Below, piece by piece: positions 25,225 to 34,696 of a stretch of DNA of 64,000 bases (its first letter is position 1; every line of letters starts with the position of its first letter). The position numbers and the translations under genes are program-made. The notes under the pieces are model-generated. The model was not told the origin of the DNA and searched no databases. It saw only the letters and a program-made list of their open reading frames with translations. Source of the stretch: Nocardia arthritidis (GTDB taxonomy: Bacteria; Actinomycetota; Actinomycetes; Mycobacteriales; Mycobacteriaceae); assembly GCF_011801145.1 (NCBI RefSeq), contig NZ_CP046172.1, positions 5,518,001-5,582,000 of the forward strand, in the 5' to 3' direction.

Positions 25225-27498
25225 ATGCGAACCGGCCTATTGGACCGACTCGGCACACTCGTGCTGCGATTCCGTTACGTGGTGGTGGCGATCTGGTTGC
25301 TCGCGGCGGGAATACTGAATCTGGCCGTGCCGCAACTGGAATCGACGGTCTTCGACCACTCCACCCCGATGATTCCGCGGGATACGCCCGCCGCCCGGGT
25401 GCTGCTGGAGATGGGTAAGCAGTTCCACGAGTCCACCGGATCCGGCACCGCCTACCTGGTGCTCACCCGCACCGATCCGCTCACCGACACCGACCACGCC
25501 TACTTCGACAAGGTCGTCGCGGCGCTCGACGCCGACCGAGGGCACGTCGAATCCGTGATGGATCTGTGGTCGTCCCCGGTCACCGCCGGATCGGTCGTCA
25601 GCGCCGATAAGAAGGCGGTGTACGCGCAGATCCGGCTGGCGGGCGATACCGGAACCACTCAGGCCGCCCGCTCGCTCGACGCGGCGCGCGCCGCGGTGGC
25701 GTCGGTGCCGCGCCCCGCCGGTCTGTCGGCCGACATCACCGGGCCGACACCGACATTCGCCGACGAACTCGACGGAATCCATCACGCGCTCGCCATCATC
25801 ACCCTGCTGACCGTCGGGCTCATCACCGTGCTGCTGATGGTGACCTACCGATCGCTGTCAACCGCCATGGTCGCCCTGCTCACCATCGGGCTCGCGCTCG
25901 GCACCGCGCGACCACTCGTCTCGCTGCTCGGCGCCAACGGACTGCCGACATCGATCTTCTCGGTGGCGCTGCTGTCGGCGATGATCCTCGGTGCGGGAAC
26001 CGATTACGCGATCTTCCTGATCAGCCGCTACCACGAGGGCAGGCGCGGTGCGCTGCCCCCGCGCGAGGCATACCGGGCCGCCTACCGCCGCATCATGCCG
26101 ATCATCCTCGCCTCCGGCCTCATCGTCGCGCTCACCTGCGCGGCGATGACGGTCACCCGGATCGGGGTCTTCCGCACCATCGGCATCCCCTGCTCGGTCG
26201 GCGTGCTCGTCACCATGGTCGCGGCGATGACGCTGACGCCCGCGCTGCTGATGATCGCCGCCGATCGCGGTCTCGCCGAACCCACCGGCCGCGGCACCGC
26301 GGGGTACTGGCAGCGACTGGCCGACGCAATCACCGCCCATCCCGCCCGGATGCTCGCCGCATCGCTCGCCGTGATCGCCGTCCTCGCCGCGATCGCGCCG
26401 ACGCTGGCCATCAGCTACGACGAACGCGCGACCCAGCCGTCCGGCACGCCGAGCAATCGCGGATATGCCGCCGCAGCAGCGCATTTCCCCGCCAACGAAC
26501 TGCTGCCGACCTTCGTGCTGATCCGGTCCGACCACGATATGCGCACCTCCCGCGACTACGCCGCGATCGAAACGCTCGCCACCGAGATCTCCCGGCTGCC
26601 CGGCGTCGCCTCGGTCCGGTCGGTCTCCCGGCCGCTCGGCGTCCCGATCCCGGAGGCGGCGGTCACCACGCAGATCGGCATGGTGAGCGACCGACTCGGT
26701 TCGGCCGCAAGCCAACTCGCCGCGGCGCGACCGCAGGTGCAGCAATTGTCCGGCGGCGTAACGCAATTGAACGACGGCGCGCAGGCGCTCGCCACCGGCC
26801 TCGGCGGTCTCGCGGCCGGTTCCGCGCAGGCCGGGCAGGGTTCGGCACAACTCGTCGACGGATCGCGCACCCTGGCGGGCGGTATCGACCGTCTCGCCGC
26901 GGGCGCGGCCGACCTCGACTCCGGGGCCCAACGCCTGCGCGCGGGCAGTGCCGAACTGGCCAATGGCGTGGATGCGGCACTGGCTCCGGTCCAGGGTCCG
27001 CTGTCCGCCATCGACGGCCTGCGGGCGCTCGTCGCGGGCGATCCGCACTGCGCGACAACGCCGTTGTGCGCCGCCGCCCAGGCCGCGCTCGCCGCCTTCG
27101 ACAGCAGTTCGGTCGGCGCCGCCGTCGGTGAGCTCGGCCGCCTGCGCGACGGCGTGCACGCGCTGTCCGACGGCCACGCCCAGCTGGCGGACGGAATCGC
27201 CCAGCTGCGAGCGGGAATCGGTACCGCACAGACGGGTTCGGCGGCGCTCGCCGACGGTCAGGCCCGGCTGAACCGGGGCATCGGCGATCTCGGCGCAGGC
27301 ATCGGCCAGGCCAGAACCGGCGCCGACGCCCTGGCCACCGGAACGGGCCAGGTGCGCGACGGCGTCACCCAGATGACCCAGGTATACGACCAACTGCCCG
27401 CCGGACTCGATCAGGCCGTCGGCTATCTGAGCGAACTGCGCGACAATCAGACCATCGCGCCGGATGCGGGCGGCTTCAACCTCCCCAGTTCGCCATGA
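25225..27498 (+). CDS. MmpL-type RND transporter, N-terminal part (frameshifted gene)
   Basis: ATG at 25225 follows AGAGAGG. The 757 residues include TM1, a periplasmic loop, a block of TM helices with the MMPL-domain segment GAGTDYAIFLISRYHEG (proton-relay Asp and Tyr), and a second loop with a long coiled-coil-like run of 'LxxGxxQLxxG' heptads (about 500-735). The frame ends at TGA after FNLPSSP. One extra C in the C4 run at 27483-27486 would read FNLPQFAMSNQDLAVAS and join it to the next frame. MmpL proteins export lipids or siderophores. It is divergent from the terpenoid operon. Confidence 0.8.
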   Translation: MRTGLLDRLGTLVLRFRYVVVAIWLLAAGILNLAVPQLESTVFDHSTPMIPRDTPAARVLLEMGKQFHESTGSGTAYLVLTRTDPLTDTDHAYFDKVVAALDADRGHVESVMDLWSSPVTAGSVVSADKKAVYAQIRLAGDTGTTQAARSLDAARAAVASVPRPAGLSADITGPTPTFADELDGIHHALAIITLLTVGLITVLLMVTYRSLSTAMVALLTIGLALGTARPLVSLLGANGLPTSIFSVALLSAMILGAGTDYAIFLISRYHEGRRGALPPREAYRAAYRRIMPIILASGLIVALTCAAMTVTRIGVFRTIGIPCSVGVLVTMVAAMTLTPALLMIAADRGLAEPTGRGTAGYWQRLADAITAHPARMLAASLAVIAVLAAIAPTLAISYDERATQPSGTPSNRGYAAAAAHFPANELLPTFVLIRSDHDMRTSRDYAAIETLATEISRLPGVASVRSVSRPLGVPIPEAAVTTQIGMVSDRLGSAASQLAAARPQVQQLSGGVTQLNDGAQALATGLGGLAAGSAQAGQGSAQLVDGSRTLAGGIDRLAAGAADLDSGAQRLRAGSAELANGVDAALAPVQGPLSAIDGLRALVAGDPHCATTPLCAAAQAALAAFDSSSVGAAVGELGRLRDGVHALSDGHAQLADGIAQLRAGIGTAQTGSAALADGQARLNRGIGDLGAGIGQARTGADALATGTGQVRDGVTQMTQVYDQLPAGLDQAVGYLSELRDNQTIAPDAGGFNLPSSP

Positions 27499-28307
27499 GC
27501 AACCAGGATTTGGCCGTCGCGTCCAAGTACTACCTCTCCCCCGACGGACATTCCGCGCGAATGATCGTGATCGGCAAGGCGAATGCGTTCAGCGCCGAGG
27601 GCATGGGGCTGGCACAGCGGGTGACCGATGCCGCGCGAGCCGCGGCCGGACGTACCCCGCTGTCCACCGCGACGATCGAAACCACCGGTCTCGCAGCCAC
27701 TTACGCCGATCTGCGGACCATGTCCATCCGCGACCTGGCGACCATCGTCGCGGCGGCATCGGTGCTCATCCTGCTGGTGCTCGCGGTGGTGCTGCGCAGC
27801 CTGGTCGCGCCGCTGTACGTCTTCGGGACCGTGCTGCTGTCCTATCTGGCGGCGCTGGGGCTCAGCGTGCTGCTGTGGCAGCACCTGCTGGACAAACCGC
27901 TGCACTGGACGGTGCCATCGATGTCGTTCATCGCGCTCACCGCGGTCGGCGCCGACTACAACCTGCTGCTGATGTCGCGGGTGCGCGACGAGCTGCGCGC
28001 CGCGCCCGATGCGGGCCTGCGGGCGGCCGTCGCCAGGGCGCTCACCCGCACCGGTGGTGTAATCACCACGGCCGGAATCGTTTTCGCGCTCACCATGGTG
28101 GCGCTGATGTTCTCCGACATCACCAATATCGCCCAGATCGGTTTCACCATCGCGATCGGGCTGCTACTGGACACGCTCGTGGTGCGCACGGTCACCATCC
28201 CGGCGATCGCGCTGCTGATCGGACGGTGGAACTGGTGGCCGGGCCGGATTTCGAATAATCCGGCCGAACCACAAATTCAGGACTCGTGTTCCGGAACATT
28301 CCGATGA
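27495..28307 (+). CDS. MmpL-type RND transporter, C-terminal part
   Basis: These 270 residues are the missing second half of the transporter encoded just upstream. They have five or six hydrophobic helices and the second MMPL motif AVGADYNLLLMSRVRDE, which mirrors GAGTDYAIFLISRYHE in the first half. The start at 27495 overlaps the previous stop (ATGA), which could allow re-initiation as a separate chain. The simplest reading is a single gene of about 1,027 codons (25225-28307) split by a one-base deletion or sequencing error. Confidence 0.75.
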   Translation: MSNQDLAVASKYYLSPDGHSARMIVIGKANAFSAEGMGLAQRVTDAARAAAGRTPLSTATIETTGLAATYADLRTMSIRDLATIVAAASVLILLVLAVVLRSLVAPLYVFGTVLLSYLAALGLSVLLWQHLLDKPLHWTVPSMSFIALTAVGADYNLLLMSRVRDELRAAPDAGLRAAVARALTRTGGVITTAGIVFALTMVALMFSDITNIAQIGFTIAIGLLLDTLVVRTVTIPAIALLIGRWNWWPGRISNNPAEPQIQDSCSGTFR

Positions 28308-28476
28308 ATTCCTCCCAGGATTTTCACAGATTCCGGTAATTGCACAGTGGCTTCCCAACAAATGGGGAATTCGATGGAAATGGGGAATTGGGGAATCGCG
28401 CGTCGTCGGTCCTATCGTTTTCCGGTGGCCGGTGCGGAAATATTCGCCGGTCACGCGAATTCAGGGAGGTACCCCG

Positions 28477-30060
28477 ATGAAACCCCAAAGACCGCTGACC
28501 ATATGCGCGGCGCTGGCGATCGTCGCCGCGCTCGGCGGGACCGCATACGCCGATGACGACAGCGAAGCCCTCGAGGCCACCGGCGCAACCGCCGAATCGG
28601 TTTCGGCGGGCCCGAGCCTCTTCGCCAACTGCACCATCGGCGGCAGCACCGGCGCGGTGGTCTCGACCGGCTCGGAAGCCGAGCCGTGGGTCGCGGTCAA
28701 CCCGCGACACCCGCGGCGCACCATCGCGTCCTACCAGCAGGACCGCTGGTCGGCGGCGGGCGGCTCGCACGGCCTCGGCACCAGCTACAGCCACGACGGC
28801 AAGCATTTCACCAAGGGGGTACTGCCGTTCGACTCCTGCGCGGGCGGCGCCGACCACGGCCTGAAATACGAACGGGCATCCGATGTTTGGGTCAGCTACG
28901 GCCCGGACGGGGTGGCCTACTCCAGCGGCCTGGTGTTCAACGTCAGCGATCCGAGCACCGGCGTCGTCGCGGCGACCTCATCCGACGACGGCAAGACCTG
29001 GGAGAACATCCAGCCGCTCATCCAGGACACCCAGGCCGAATTCGGCAACGACAAGAATTCGGTGACCGCCGACCCGAACCACGAGGGCTACGCCTACCAG
29101 GTATGGGACCGGCTCGACCAGACCGCGACCACGCTGAACGGCCCCGCGTTCATCTCGATCACCACCGACCACGGCAAGACCTGGAGCAAACCGGCGGTCT
29201 TCGTCGATACCGGCGTAACGCCCAATACGCAAACCATCGGCAACATCATCGTCGCGGATGCCAACAACGACGTCCTCTACGACTTCTTCGACTGGATCAC
29301 CTACACCGACGCGACCGGAAGCAGGACCTCCGACGTGCACTTCGCCTTCGTCAAGTCGACCGATCAGGGCCAGACCTGGAGCAAGCCGACCGCGATCGCC
29401 CCGGATACCTCGGTCCCCGAGGTGGATCCGAACGCGCCGACCGACACCACCAAGGCCCTGCGGGCCGGTGCGAACCTGATCAGCGCGGCGATCGACCCGA
29501 CGTCGGGCAAGTTGTACGCCACCTATGAGGGCAGCGATTTCAGCGATGGCAAATACGACCAGATCGAGCTGGTCAGCTCGTCCGATGGCGGTGCGACCTG
29601 GACCAAACCGATCCTGATGAGTCAGGTGCCCACCGCGCCCGCGTTCACCCCGTCGATCGTGGTGGACGAGGACGGCAATGTGGCCCTCACCTACAAGGAT
29701 CTGCGCAACCTGAAGCCCGGCGACACCACGACCGTGCCGACCGCCGAGTTCATGCTCACCTTCGGATGCGGCGACGAGGCCACCCCCGGGGAACGGCAGA
29801 TCTCCCCGGTCTTCGACTGGTTGAAGGCGCCGTACGCGACCTGGGGTCATTTCCTCGGCGACTACGAGGGGCTCGCGGTGGTCGGTCACGGGAAGTTCCG
29901 CCCGCTGTTCGCGGTGACCAGCAACGACCCGGCCGATCCGAGTGATGTATTCAGCGGCGTATTCGGGATGAATCCGAAAGGTTCGCCCAAGGAACGGGCC
30001 GCCGAACCCAAGTCCGGTCCGTCCGGGCAATATGTGCACGGCCGCCGCGGCCGCGTCTGA
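28477..30060 (+). CDS. Secreted Asp-box (BNR/sialidase-fold) protein
   Basis: This 527-residue protein has a signal peptide (about residues 1-25, ending in TAYA) and AGGGAGGT-type ribosome-binding sequence. The mature part has at least four Asp boxes, S/T-x-D-x-G-x-T-W: SSDDGKTW (168-175), TTDHGKTW (229-236), STDQGQTW (294-301) and SSDGGATW (about 366). That is the signature of six-bladed sialidase-type propellers. The catalytic Arg triad of true sialidases was not identified, so it may be another glycosidase or a binding protein. A strong terminator follows at 30079. Confidence 0.75.
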   Translation: MKPQRPLTICAALAIVAALGGTAYADDDSEALEATGATAESVSAGPSLFANCTIGGSTGAVVSTGSEAEPWVAVNPRHPRRTIASYQQDRWSAAGGSHGLGTSYSHDGKHFTKGVLPFDSCAGGADHGLKYERASDVWVSYGPDGVAYSSGLVFNVSDPSTGVVAATSSDDGKTWENIQPLIQDTQAEFGNDKNSVTADPNHEGYAYQVWDRLDQTATTLNGPAFISITTDHGKTWSKPAVFVDTGVTPNTQTIGNIIVADANNDVLYDFFDWITYTDATGSRTSDVHFAFVKSTDQGQTWSKPTAIAPDTSVPEVDPNAPTDTTKALRAGANLISAAIDPTSGKLYATYEGSDFSDGKYDQIELVSSSDGGATWTKPILMSQVPTAPAFTPSIVVDEDGNVALTYKDLRNLKPGDTTTVPTAEFMLTFGCGDEATPGERQISPVFDWLKAPYATWGHFLGDYEGLAVVGHGKFRPLFAVTSNDPADPSDVFSGVFGMNPKGSPKERAAEPKSGPSGQYVHGRRGRV

Positions 30061-30078
30061 TTATTGAAATAGCTGGAT

Positions 30079-30116
30079 CGCGGACCCGGTTTCCCTTTGG
30101 GGCAACCGGGTCCGCG
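30079..30116. terminator. Convergent terminator hairpin
   Basis: CGCGGACCCGGTT (30079-30091) is an exact inverted repeat of AACCGGGTCCGCG (30104-30116), giving a 13-bp stem and a 12-base loop. It lies 19 bases after the Asp-box gene and between convergent genes, so it may act in both directions. Confidence 0.65.
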
Positions 30117-30253
30117 CTGCTGGATTGTCGAGGGCCGCGATTTTCTGCCGACCGGTCGGTGCGATCTCCGATTAATCGAAATATTCGCACCACAGGTTAT
30201 TTGTTGACAACCATTCAGAAATATTGGCCGGCCGACAATCCGCCACGTCCTGT

Positions 30254-30787
30254 TCACGGATAGGTGTGCACCGTGCACTGACCGTCGGAGAACATCGGGT
30301 TCGTATCCACCGGCAGGCCCGGATCCGGGTTGACGATGATGTCGAAGTGGTCGGTGATCGAGGCCTCGCAGTTGTCCAGGGCGGGTTCCGGTTGCATGCT
30401 CGCCGGTCCCATCCACAGGTCGACGCGGTACTTGTGCTGCTTCCAGTCGCCGCTGCATTCGACGCAGCCGTCCTCCATGATGAAGTACTTCCGCACATTC
30501 GCCACGTAGATGATGGTGCCGGGAGCGAACTCGTCCTTGTCGGTGGCAAAGGTGGACGGCCGGTCGTAGGTGCCGAGATCCTCGGTCGCCTGCTGGTGGA
30601 TCTGCGGATACGAGATGACGGCGGTGCCGTAGTGGCCGTTGCCGTCGTCGTTGTCGTTGTAGCCGTACGAGGTGACGTAGGAGTTGATCGTCTGCGGGTC
30701 GGCGTGTGCCGCCGCCAAGGCCGGACCGGCCACCAGGGCCGATGCGGCGACCGCGACCGGCAGCAGGGATCTGAATTTGCACAGCAT
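30254..30787 (-). CDS. Secreted 3D/DPBB-like protein
   Basis: This 177-residue protein starts at ATG 30787 with GGAAGGTG upstream. A signal peptide (about 1-30, LLPVAVAASALVAGPALA) leads a mature domain with FAPGTIIYVANVRKYFIMED, CVECSGDW and VDLWMGP. This pattern resembles the 3D or double-psi beta-barrel domains of secreted cell-wall-acting proteins (short Asp motifs, 'GTxIxV' strand, 'D-L-W'). Three or four Cys suggest disulfides. Enzymatic activity is unproven; it could be a lytic or structural wall protein. Confidence 0.6.
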   Translation of the reverse strand: MLCKFRSLLPVAVAASALVAGPALAAAHADPQTINSYVTSYGYNDNDDGNGHYGTAVISYPQIHQQATEDLGTYDRPSTFATDKDEFAPGTIIYVANVRKYFIMEDGCVECSGDWKQHKYRVDLWMGPASMQPEPALDNCEASITDHFDIIVNPDPGLPVDTNPMFSDGQCTVHTYP

Positions 30788-31039
30788 GATATTTCACCTT
30801 CCATGAGGCTGTCTTATGTCGAATTACCAACGCGCCCAGCACTTTTCGTCAGGAGAATGACGATTCTTCCGATGTGGCGACACCTCAGTGATATGCCGGT
30901 CGCCCGCGCGCCACAACGGGTTCGCGCACTGGCGACCTCCCCAATTCCGGCTTCGCATCATGCGATGCGTCGGCGATGGCGTGAATCACATCGGAAAGCT
31001 TGACAATTGGTGTCAGGTTTTTTCGGAACGATCGAGGTC

Positions 31040-31582
31040 ATGGCAACTCAGTACTACACATCCACCACCCTCGACGGTTTCCTGGCCGACTCGGGCAATT
31101 CCCTCGACTGGCTGTTCGAGGTGGATGACGACGGGCGCGCCGAGGAGACCATCGCCGCGTTCGTGCAAGGCGTCGGCGCCATGTGCATGGGCTCGACCAC
31201 CTACGAATGGATCGCGGCCAACGACGAACCGGACCACTGGGCGAAATGGTATGGCGATCTGCCGTGCTGGGTGTTCACCCACCGCGACCTGCCCGCGATC
31301 CCCGGAGCGAATGTGCGGTTCGTCTCCGGCGCCGTCGAACCGGTCCACGCGGAGATGGTGCGGGCGGCAGGCGATAAGAACATCTGGCTGATGGGCGGCG
31401 GCGAACTGGTCGGGCTGTTCGCCGACGCCGGACTCCTCGACGAGATCATCGCGAGCATCGCCCCGGTGACCCTCGGCGGCGGCGCCCCGCTGCTGCCGCG
31501 CCGTATCCCGTCCTCGCGTATCCGGCTCGAAACCGTCGACAGGATGGGTCAATTCGCGGTGCTCACCTATCGGGTGAAGTAG
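31040..31582 (+). CDS. Dihydrofolate-reductase-like (RibD C-terminal) family protein
   Basis: This 180-residue protein opens MATQYYTSTTLDGFLADSGN, the usual start of the YyaP/YwjB group of RibD-C reductases. It continues with MGSTTYEW and the NADPH-binding IWLMGGGELVGLF. These stand-alone proteins are predicted NADPH-dependent reductases; few have known substrates. The start at 31040 was chosen over an in-frame upstream codon because the family begins at this Met. It is probably monocistronic. Identity as a family member is firm, the substrate is not. Confidence 0.82.
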   Translation: MATQYYTSTTLDGFLADSGNSLDWLFEVDDDGRAEETIAAFVQGVGAMCMGSTTYEWIAANDEPDHWAKWYGDLPCWVFTHRDLPAIPGANVRFVSGAVEPVHAEMVRAAGDKNIWLMGGGELVGLFADAGLLDEIIASIAPVTLGGGAPLLPRRIPSSRIRLETVDRMGQFAVLTYRVK

Positions 31583-31758
31583 TCACGCACGAGGCGCGGC
31601 TTGCCCATCAGTAGCGTATCGTCTGCCGCGCCTCACCGTCCCGATCATCGCCCTTCGCGAAGTCCCGGCCCTCAAAGGCGTTGTGCCGCATGGCGCAGCC
31701 GGATCCGGCATACTTTCGTCTGCCCCCCGGCGGGGCGACCGAATGTGGGGAGAATGAT

Positions 31759-32076
31759 ATGCAGGCCTTCCGGCTGGACGAACTCGATGCCGATCGCCAC
31801 GCGAAAGACGTTGCCTACCTGGAGTTTCTGCGTGAGCGGACCATGTCGGCCGGGCTGTACGGTCTCGATGTCCTCGGCACCGATCCGCAGGGCCCACACA
31901 CCGAGGACGAGGTGTACATCGTGCTGAGCGGCCGCGCCACGATCACGGTCGGCTCCGAGACCGCCGAGGTAGTTCACGGCAGCGTCGTCTACGTACCGGC
32001 GGGCGTCACGCACCGCTTCCACAACATCAGCGAGGACCTGCGGGTGGTGGCCGTCTTCACACCGCCGGAGAGCTGA
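31759..32076 (+). CDS. Small cupin-domain protein
   Basis: This 105-residue single-domain cupin starts at ATG 31759 after GGGGAG. Motif 1 reads GPHTEDEVYIVLSG, where one expected His position is replaced relative to the classic G(X)5HXH. Motif 2 is PAGVTHRFHN with a metal-binding His. Such small cupins bind a metal ion and may be isomerases, dioxygenases or sugar-binding sensors. No neighbour suggests a pathway. Confidence 0.75.
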   Translation: MQAFRLDELDADRHAKDVAYLEFLRERTMSAGLYGLDVLGTDPQGPHTEDEVYIVLSGRATITVGSETAEVVHGSVVYVPAGVTHRFHNISEDLRVVAVFTPPES

Positions 32077-32192
32077 CTGCGCCGAAAGATATTGCGGCTC
32101 AGCCTATCCGACAGCCGATCAACCTTCGGGGCTCGACATCGGCGAACCCGTTCCCGCACAACACCATTGCGTCCGCCTATGCTCTGGTAGCT

Positions 32193-33005
32193 GTGATATC
32201 GACGGCAGACCTGTCCCTCGCCCAGCGGCTGGCCGATGCCGCCGACACCATCTCGATGCGGTACTTCGCCGCAGGCGCGGTGGCGACACATTCGAAGGCG
32301 GATGGCAGCCCCGTCACCGCGGCCGACCACGCGGTGGAACAGGCCCTACGCGACCGGATCGACGCCGCCCATCCCGGTGACCGGGTCGTCGGCGAGGAAT
32401 TCGGCGGCCACGGTGACGCGACACGGCGCTGGCTGATCGATCCCATCGACGGCACAGGGAATTTCGCGTCCGGGCGGCGCGAGTGGAGCACCCTCATCGC
32501 GGTCGAGGAATACGGCGAGGTGCATACCGGTGTGATCAGCGCGCCCGCGCTCGGTCGCCGCTGGTGGGCATCCCGCACGGAGGGTGCGTGGATCAGCACC
32601 TGTCGGGCGGGACAGCTCGGACCGCATCGGCCGCTGACGGTGACGGGAACGCCGACCCTCGACGATGCCACCGTCGCGATCTGGCCGGTTGCCGACTGGG
32701 TTCCGCAGGACCGGCTCGACGCGGCCAGCGCGCTGCTCGCTCGATGCGGTGACGGCGGTCCGCTGTCGAAATGGTCTGGTGCCTGCCAGGGGGCGATGCT
32801 CGTCGCGGCGGGGCAGGCGGATGTCTTCCTCCATCTCACCGCGGGTCCGTGGGATATCGCCGCGGCAGTGCCGATTGTCGAGGAGGCCGGTGGGCGGTTC
32901 AGTGATCTGCGCGGCGGGCGCGATATTTTCGGCGGCGCGGCCGTGTTCACCAACGGGCGGCTGCACATGGCCGTTCTGGAAGTGGTTGGGCGCGAAGGGA
33001 ACTGA
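32193..33005 (+). CDS. Inositol-monophosphatase-family phosphatase (HisN/SuhB-like)
   Basis: This is a 270-residue protein starting at GTG 32193. It holds the three Mg-site motifs of the family: GEEFGG for metal ligands, WLIDPIDGTGNF, and GPWDIAAAVPIVEEAGG. It has the normal length for bacterial IMPases. Family members dephosphorylate inositol-1-phosphate, histidinol phosphate, fructose-1,6-bisphosphate or PAP. In actinobacteria the 'LSLAQRLADAAD' start is common in HisN-type histidinol-phosphatases, but no his genes are nearby. The exact substrate is left open. Confidence 0.82.
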   Translation: MISTADLSLAQRLADAADTISMRYFAAGAVATHSKADGSPVTAADHAVEQALRDRIDAAHPGDRVVGEEFGGHGDATRRWLIDPIDGTGNFASGRREWSTLIAVEEYGEVHTGVISAPALGRRWWASRTEGAWISTCRAGQLGPHRPLTVTGTPTLDDATVAIWPVADWVPQDRLDAASALLARCGDGGPLSKWSGACQGAMLVAAGQADVFLHLTAGPWDIAAAVPIVEEAGGRFSDLRGGRDIFGGAAVFTNGRLHMAVLEVVGREGN

Positions 33006-33153
33006 CGGGGTTCGTACCGCTGACAGGACAGGATGCGGTGGTGCGCAGGCTATCTCGGCGGCCGGCTGTGGTGTCCGCCGGTTTCGGTGAAGTTGCTGCG
33101 TTACGGCTCCGGATGAGCGACCATCATAGTAGTCGTTGTGAGGGAGTTCCGTT

Positions 33154-34281
33154 ATGCGGCAACAGATTATCTCAGGCAGACGTGGTCGGCGGCGCGGGTT
33201 CTTGGCGGTCGCGCTGGCGGGACTGATGGTGTCGGCGGCGTCTCTGGCGGCGCCGGCCGGGGCGTGGCCACCGGATCTGACGCCGCGGCAGTTGGCCGGG
33301 CAGCGGGTGATCTACTCGTATAAGGGCCTCACTCCGCCGCAGAGCCTGTTCGACGCGATTCGCGAGGGGCGGGCGGCGGGGGTGATCTTCTTCGGGGAGA
33401 ACATCTCCGGCACCGACCAGATCGCGGGGGTGGTCGCACAGCTGCGGGAGGCGCAGGCGCAGAGCCCGATCCATCAGCCGCTGCTGTTGATGACCGACCA
33501 GGAGGGCGGCCGGGTGCGCCGACTGCCCGGCGAACCGGTGCTGTCGGCGAAAAAGGTCGGCGAATCCGCCGACCCGGTGGGCGCGGCCGTCGACGCGGGC
33601 ACGGGTGCGGGCCGCAACCTGCGCAGTGTCGGCATGAACGTGAATCTCGCCCCGGTACTGGACGTATTCGACACAGCGGGCAACTTCATCGATCGCACGG
33701 AACGCTCGTTCAGCGACAATCCCGGCCTGGTCGCCGCGCTCGGGTCGGCGTTCATCGCCGCCCAGCAGGCCACCGGCGTCGCCGCCACCGCCAAACATTT
33801 TCCGGGCCTCGGCTCGGCGCCCGCCGGACAGAACACCGACCTCGGTCCCGTTGTCCTGCCGGTGAGTTCGGACAAACTGCACACCGTAGACGAACTCCCC
33901 TACCCGGCGGCCACGACCGTCGGCGTCAAAATGGTCATGCTGTCCTGGGCGGTCTACCCTGCCATCGATCCCGACCGCCCTGCCGGATTGTCGCCGACGA
34001 TCGTGAACCAGGAATTGCGCGACCGCAACGGTTTCCGCGGCGTCACCATCACCGACGCGCTCGAGGCCGGATCGCTCGACGCGTTCGGCACCACCGGTCA
34101 GCGGGCGGTGGCCGCCGCCGCGGCGGGCGTCGATCTCATCCTGTGCTCGGCGCGCGACATCAACCAAGGCGATGACGCCGCAACGGCACTCGCCGACGCC
34201 TACACCAACGGCACACTCGACCGCACCGCCTTCACCGATGCCGTCGACCGCATCACCGACCTGCGCGCCGGCCTCCCCTGA
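33154..34281 (+). CDS. Secreted glycoside hydrolase family 3 (LpqI/NagZ-like)
   Basis: This is a 375-residue protein with an Arg-rich signal sequence (RRGRRRGFLAVALAG, possibly Tat-type) and a single GH3 TIM-barrel domain. Landmarks are LLLMTDQEGGRVRRLPG, VGMNVNLAPVLDV, ATAKHFPGLG and nucleophile Asp in TITDALEAGSLD. The Asp-x-His acid/base dyad of true NagZ is not evident after KHFPG (GQNTDLG follows), as in other actinobacterial members. No lipobox was seen, so it is secreted rather than lipid-anchored, unlike mycobacterial LpqI. A role in peptidoglycan amino-sugar release is inferred. Confidence 0.82.
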   Translation: MRQQIISGRRGRRRGFLAVALAGLMVSAASLAAPAGAWPPDLTPRQLAGQRVIYSYKGLTPPQSLFDAIREGRAAGVIFFGENISGTDQIAGVVAQLREAQAQSPIHQPLLLMTDQEGGRVRRLPGEPVLSAKKVGESADPVGAAVDAGTGAGRNLRSVGMNVNLAPVLDVFDTAGNFIDRTERSFSDNPGLVAALGSAFIAAQQATGVAATAKHFPGLGSAPAGQNTDLGPVVLPVSSDKLHTVDELPYPAATTVGVKMVMLSWAVYPAIDPDRPAGLSPTIVNQELRDRNGFRGVTITDALEAGSLDAFGTTGQRAVAAAAAGVDLILCSARDINQGDDAATALADAYTNGTLDRTAFTDAVDRITDLRAGLP

Positions 34282-34284
34282 GTG

Positions 34285-34641
34285 TCACCGCCGCTGACCC
34301 GCGAGCGCCAGACCATCCCGAATCGCCTGCTCCACAGGCGAATACGCGCCGTCCGCGCGGTCGAGCACGCAGGGTTCGCGCAGTAGCAGGGGCGGTTGAG
34401 CCATGAACTTCGGGCGGCCAGCGCGATTGCGCTGAGCCGCGTGGATCAGGAACGGATGGCATAGATACACATCGCCTGCCTGTCCGGTGGCGAGCGCGAA
34501 GGGCAGATCGGCGTCCGAGTTGTAGAGGTCGATCAGCGGCGGCGCCACCATGGCCAGTCCCTCGTCACCGGGCGGTTGATCGCTCGGGAATCGAATAGGC
34601 CAGCCGCCCAAGCTATTCGGCACGACGCGACATCTCGCCAC
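34285..34641 (-). pseudogene. Phytanoyl-CoA dioxygenase-like gene, 5'-truncated
   Basis: About 118 residues match the C-terminal half of PhyH-family Fe(II)/2-oxoglutarate oxygenases. The segment GDVYLCHPFLIHAAQRN holds the distal metal His and is followed by GRPKFMAQPPLLLREP. The N-terminal half with the H-x-D metal pair is absent, and the divergent dipeptidase gene begins 56 bases upstream. It therefore cannot make an active enzyme. The truncation looks like a deletion fused to the neighbouring gene's upstream region. Confidence 0.55.
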
Positions 34642-34696
34642 CGATTTTCCGCGGCTCGCGGGCTGTTCGACGCCGACCGGGCGGATATAGAACGGA

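Noticed and set aside
27495..28307. Separate second transporter gene
   Set aside because: It starts exactly where the upstream MmpL frame is lost, and supplies the missing second MMPL domain; a one-base frameshift explains both.
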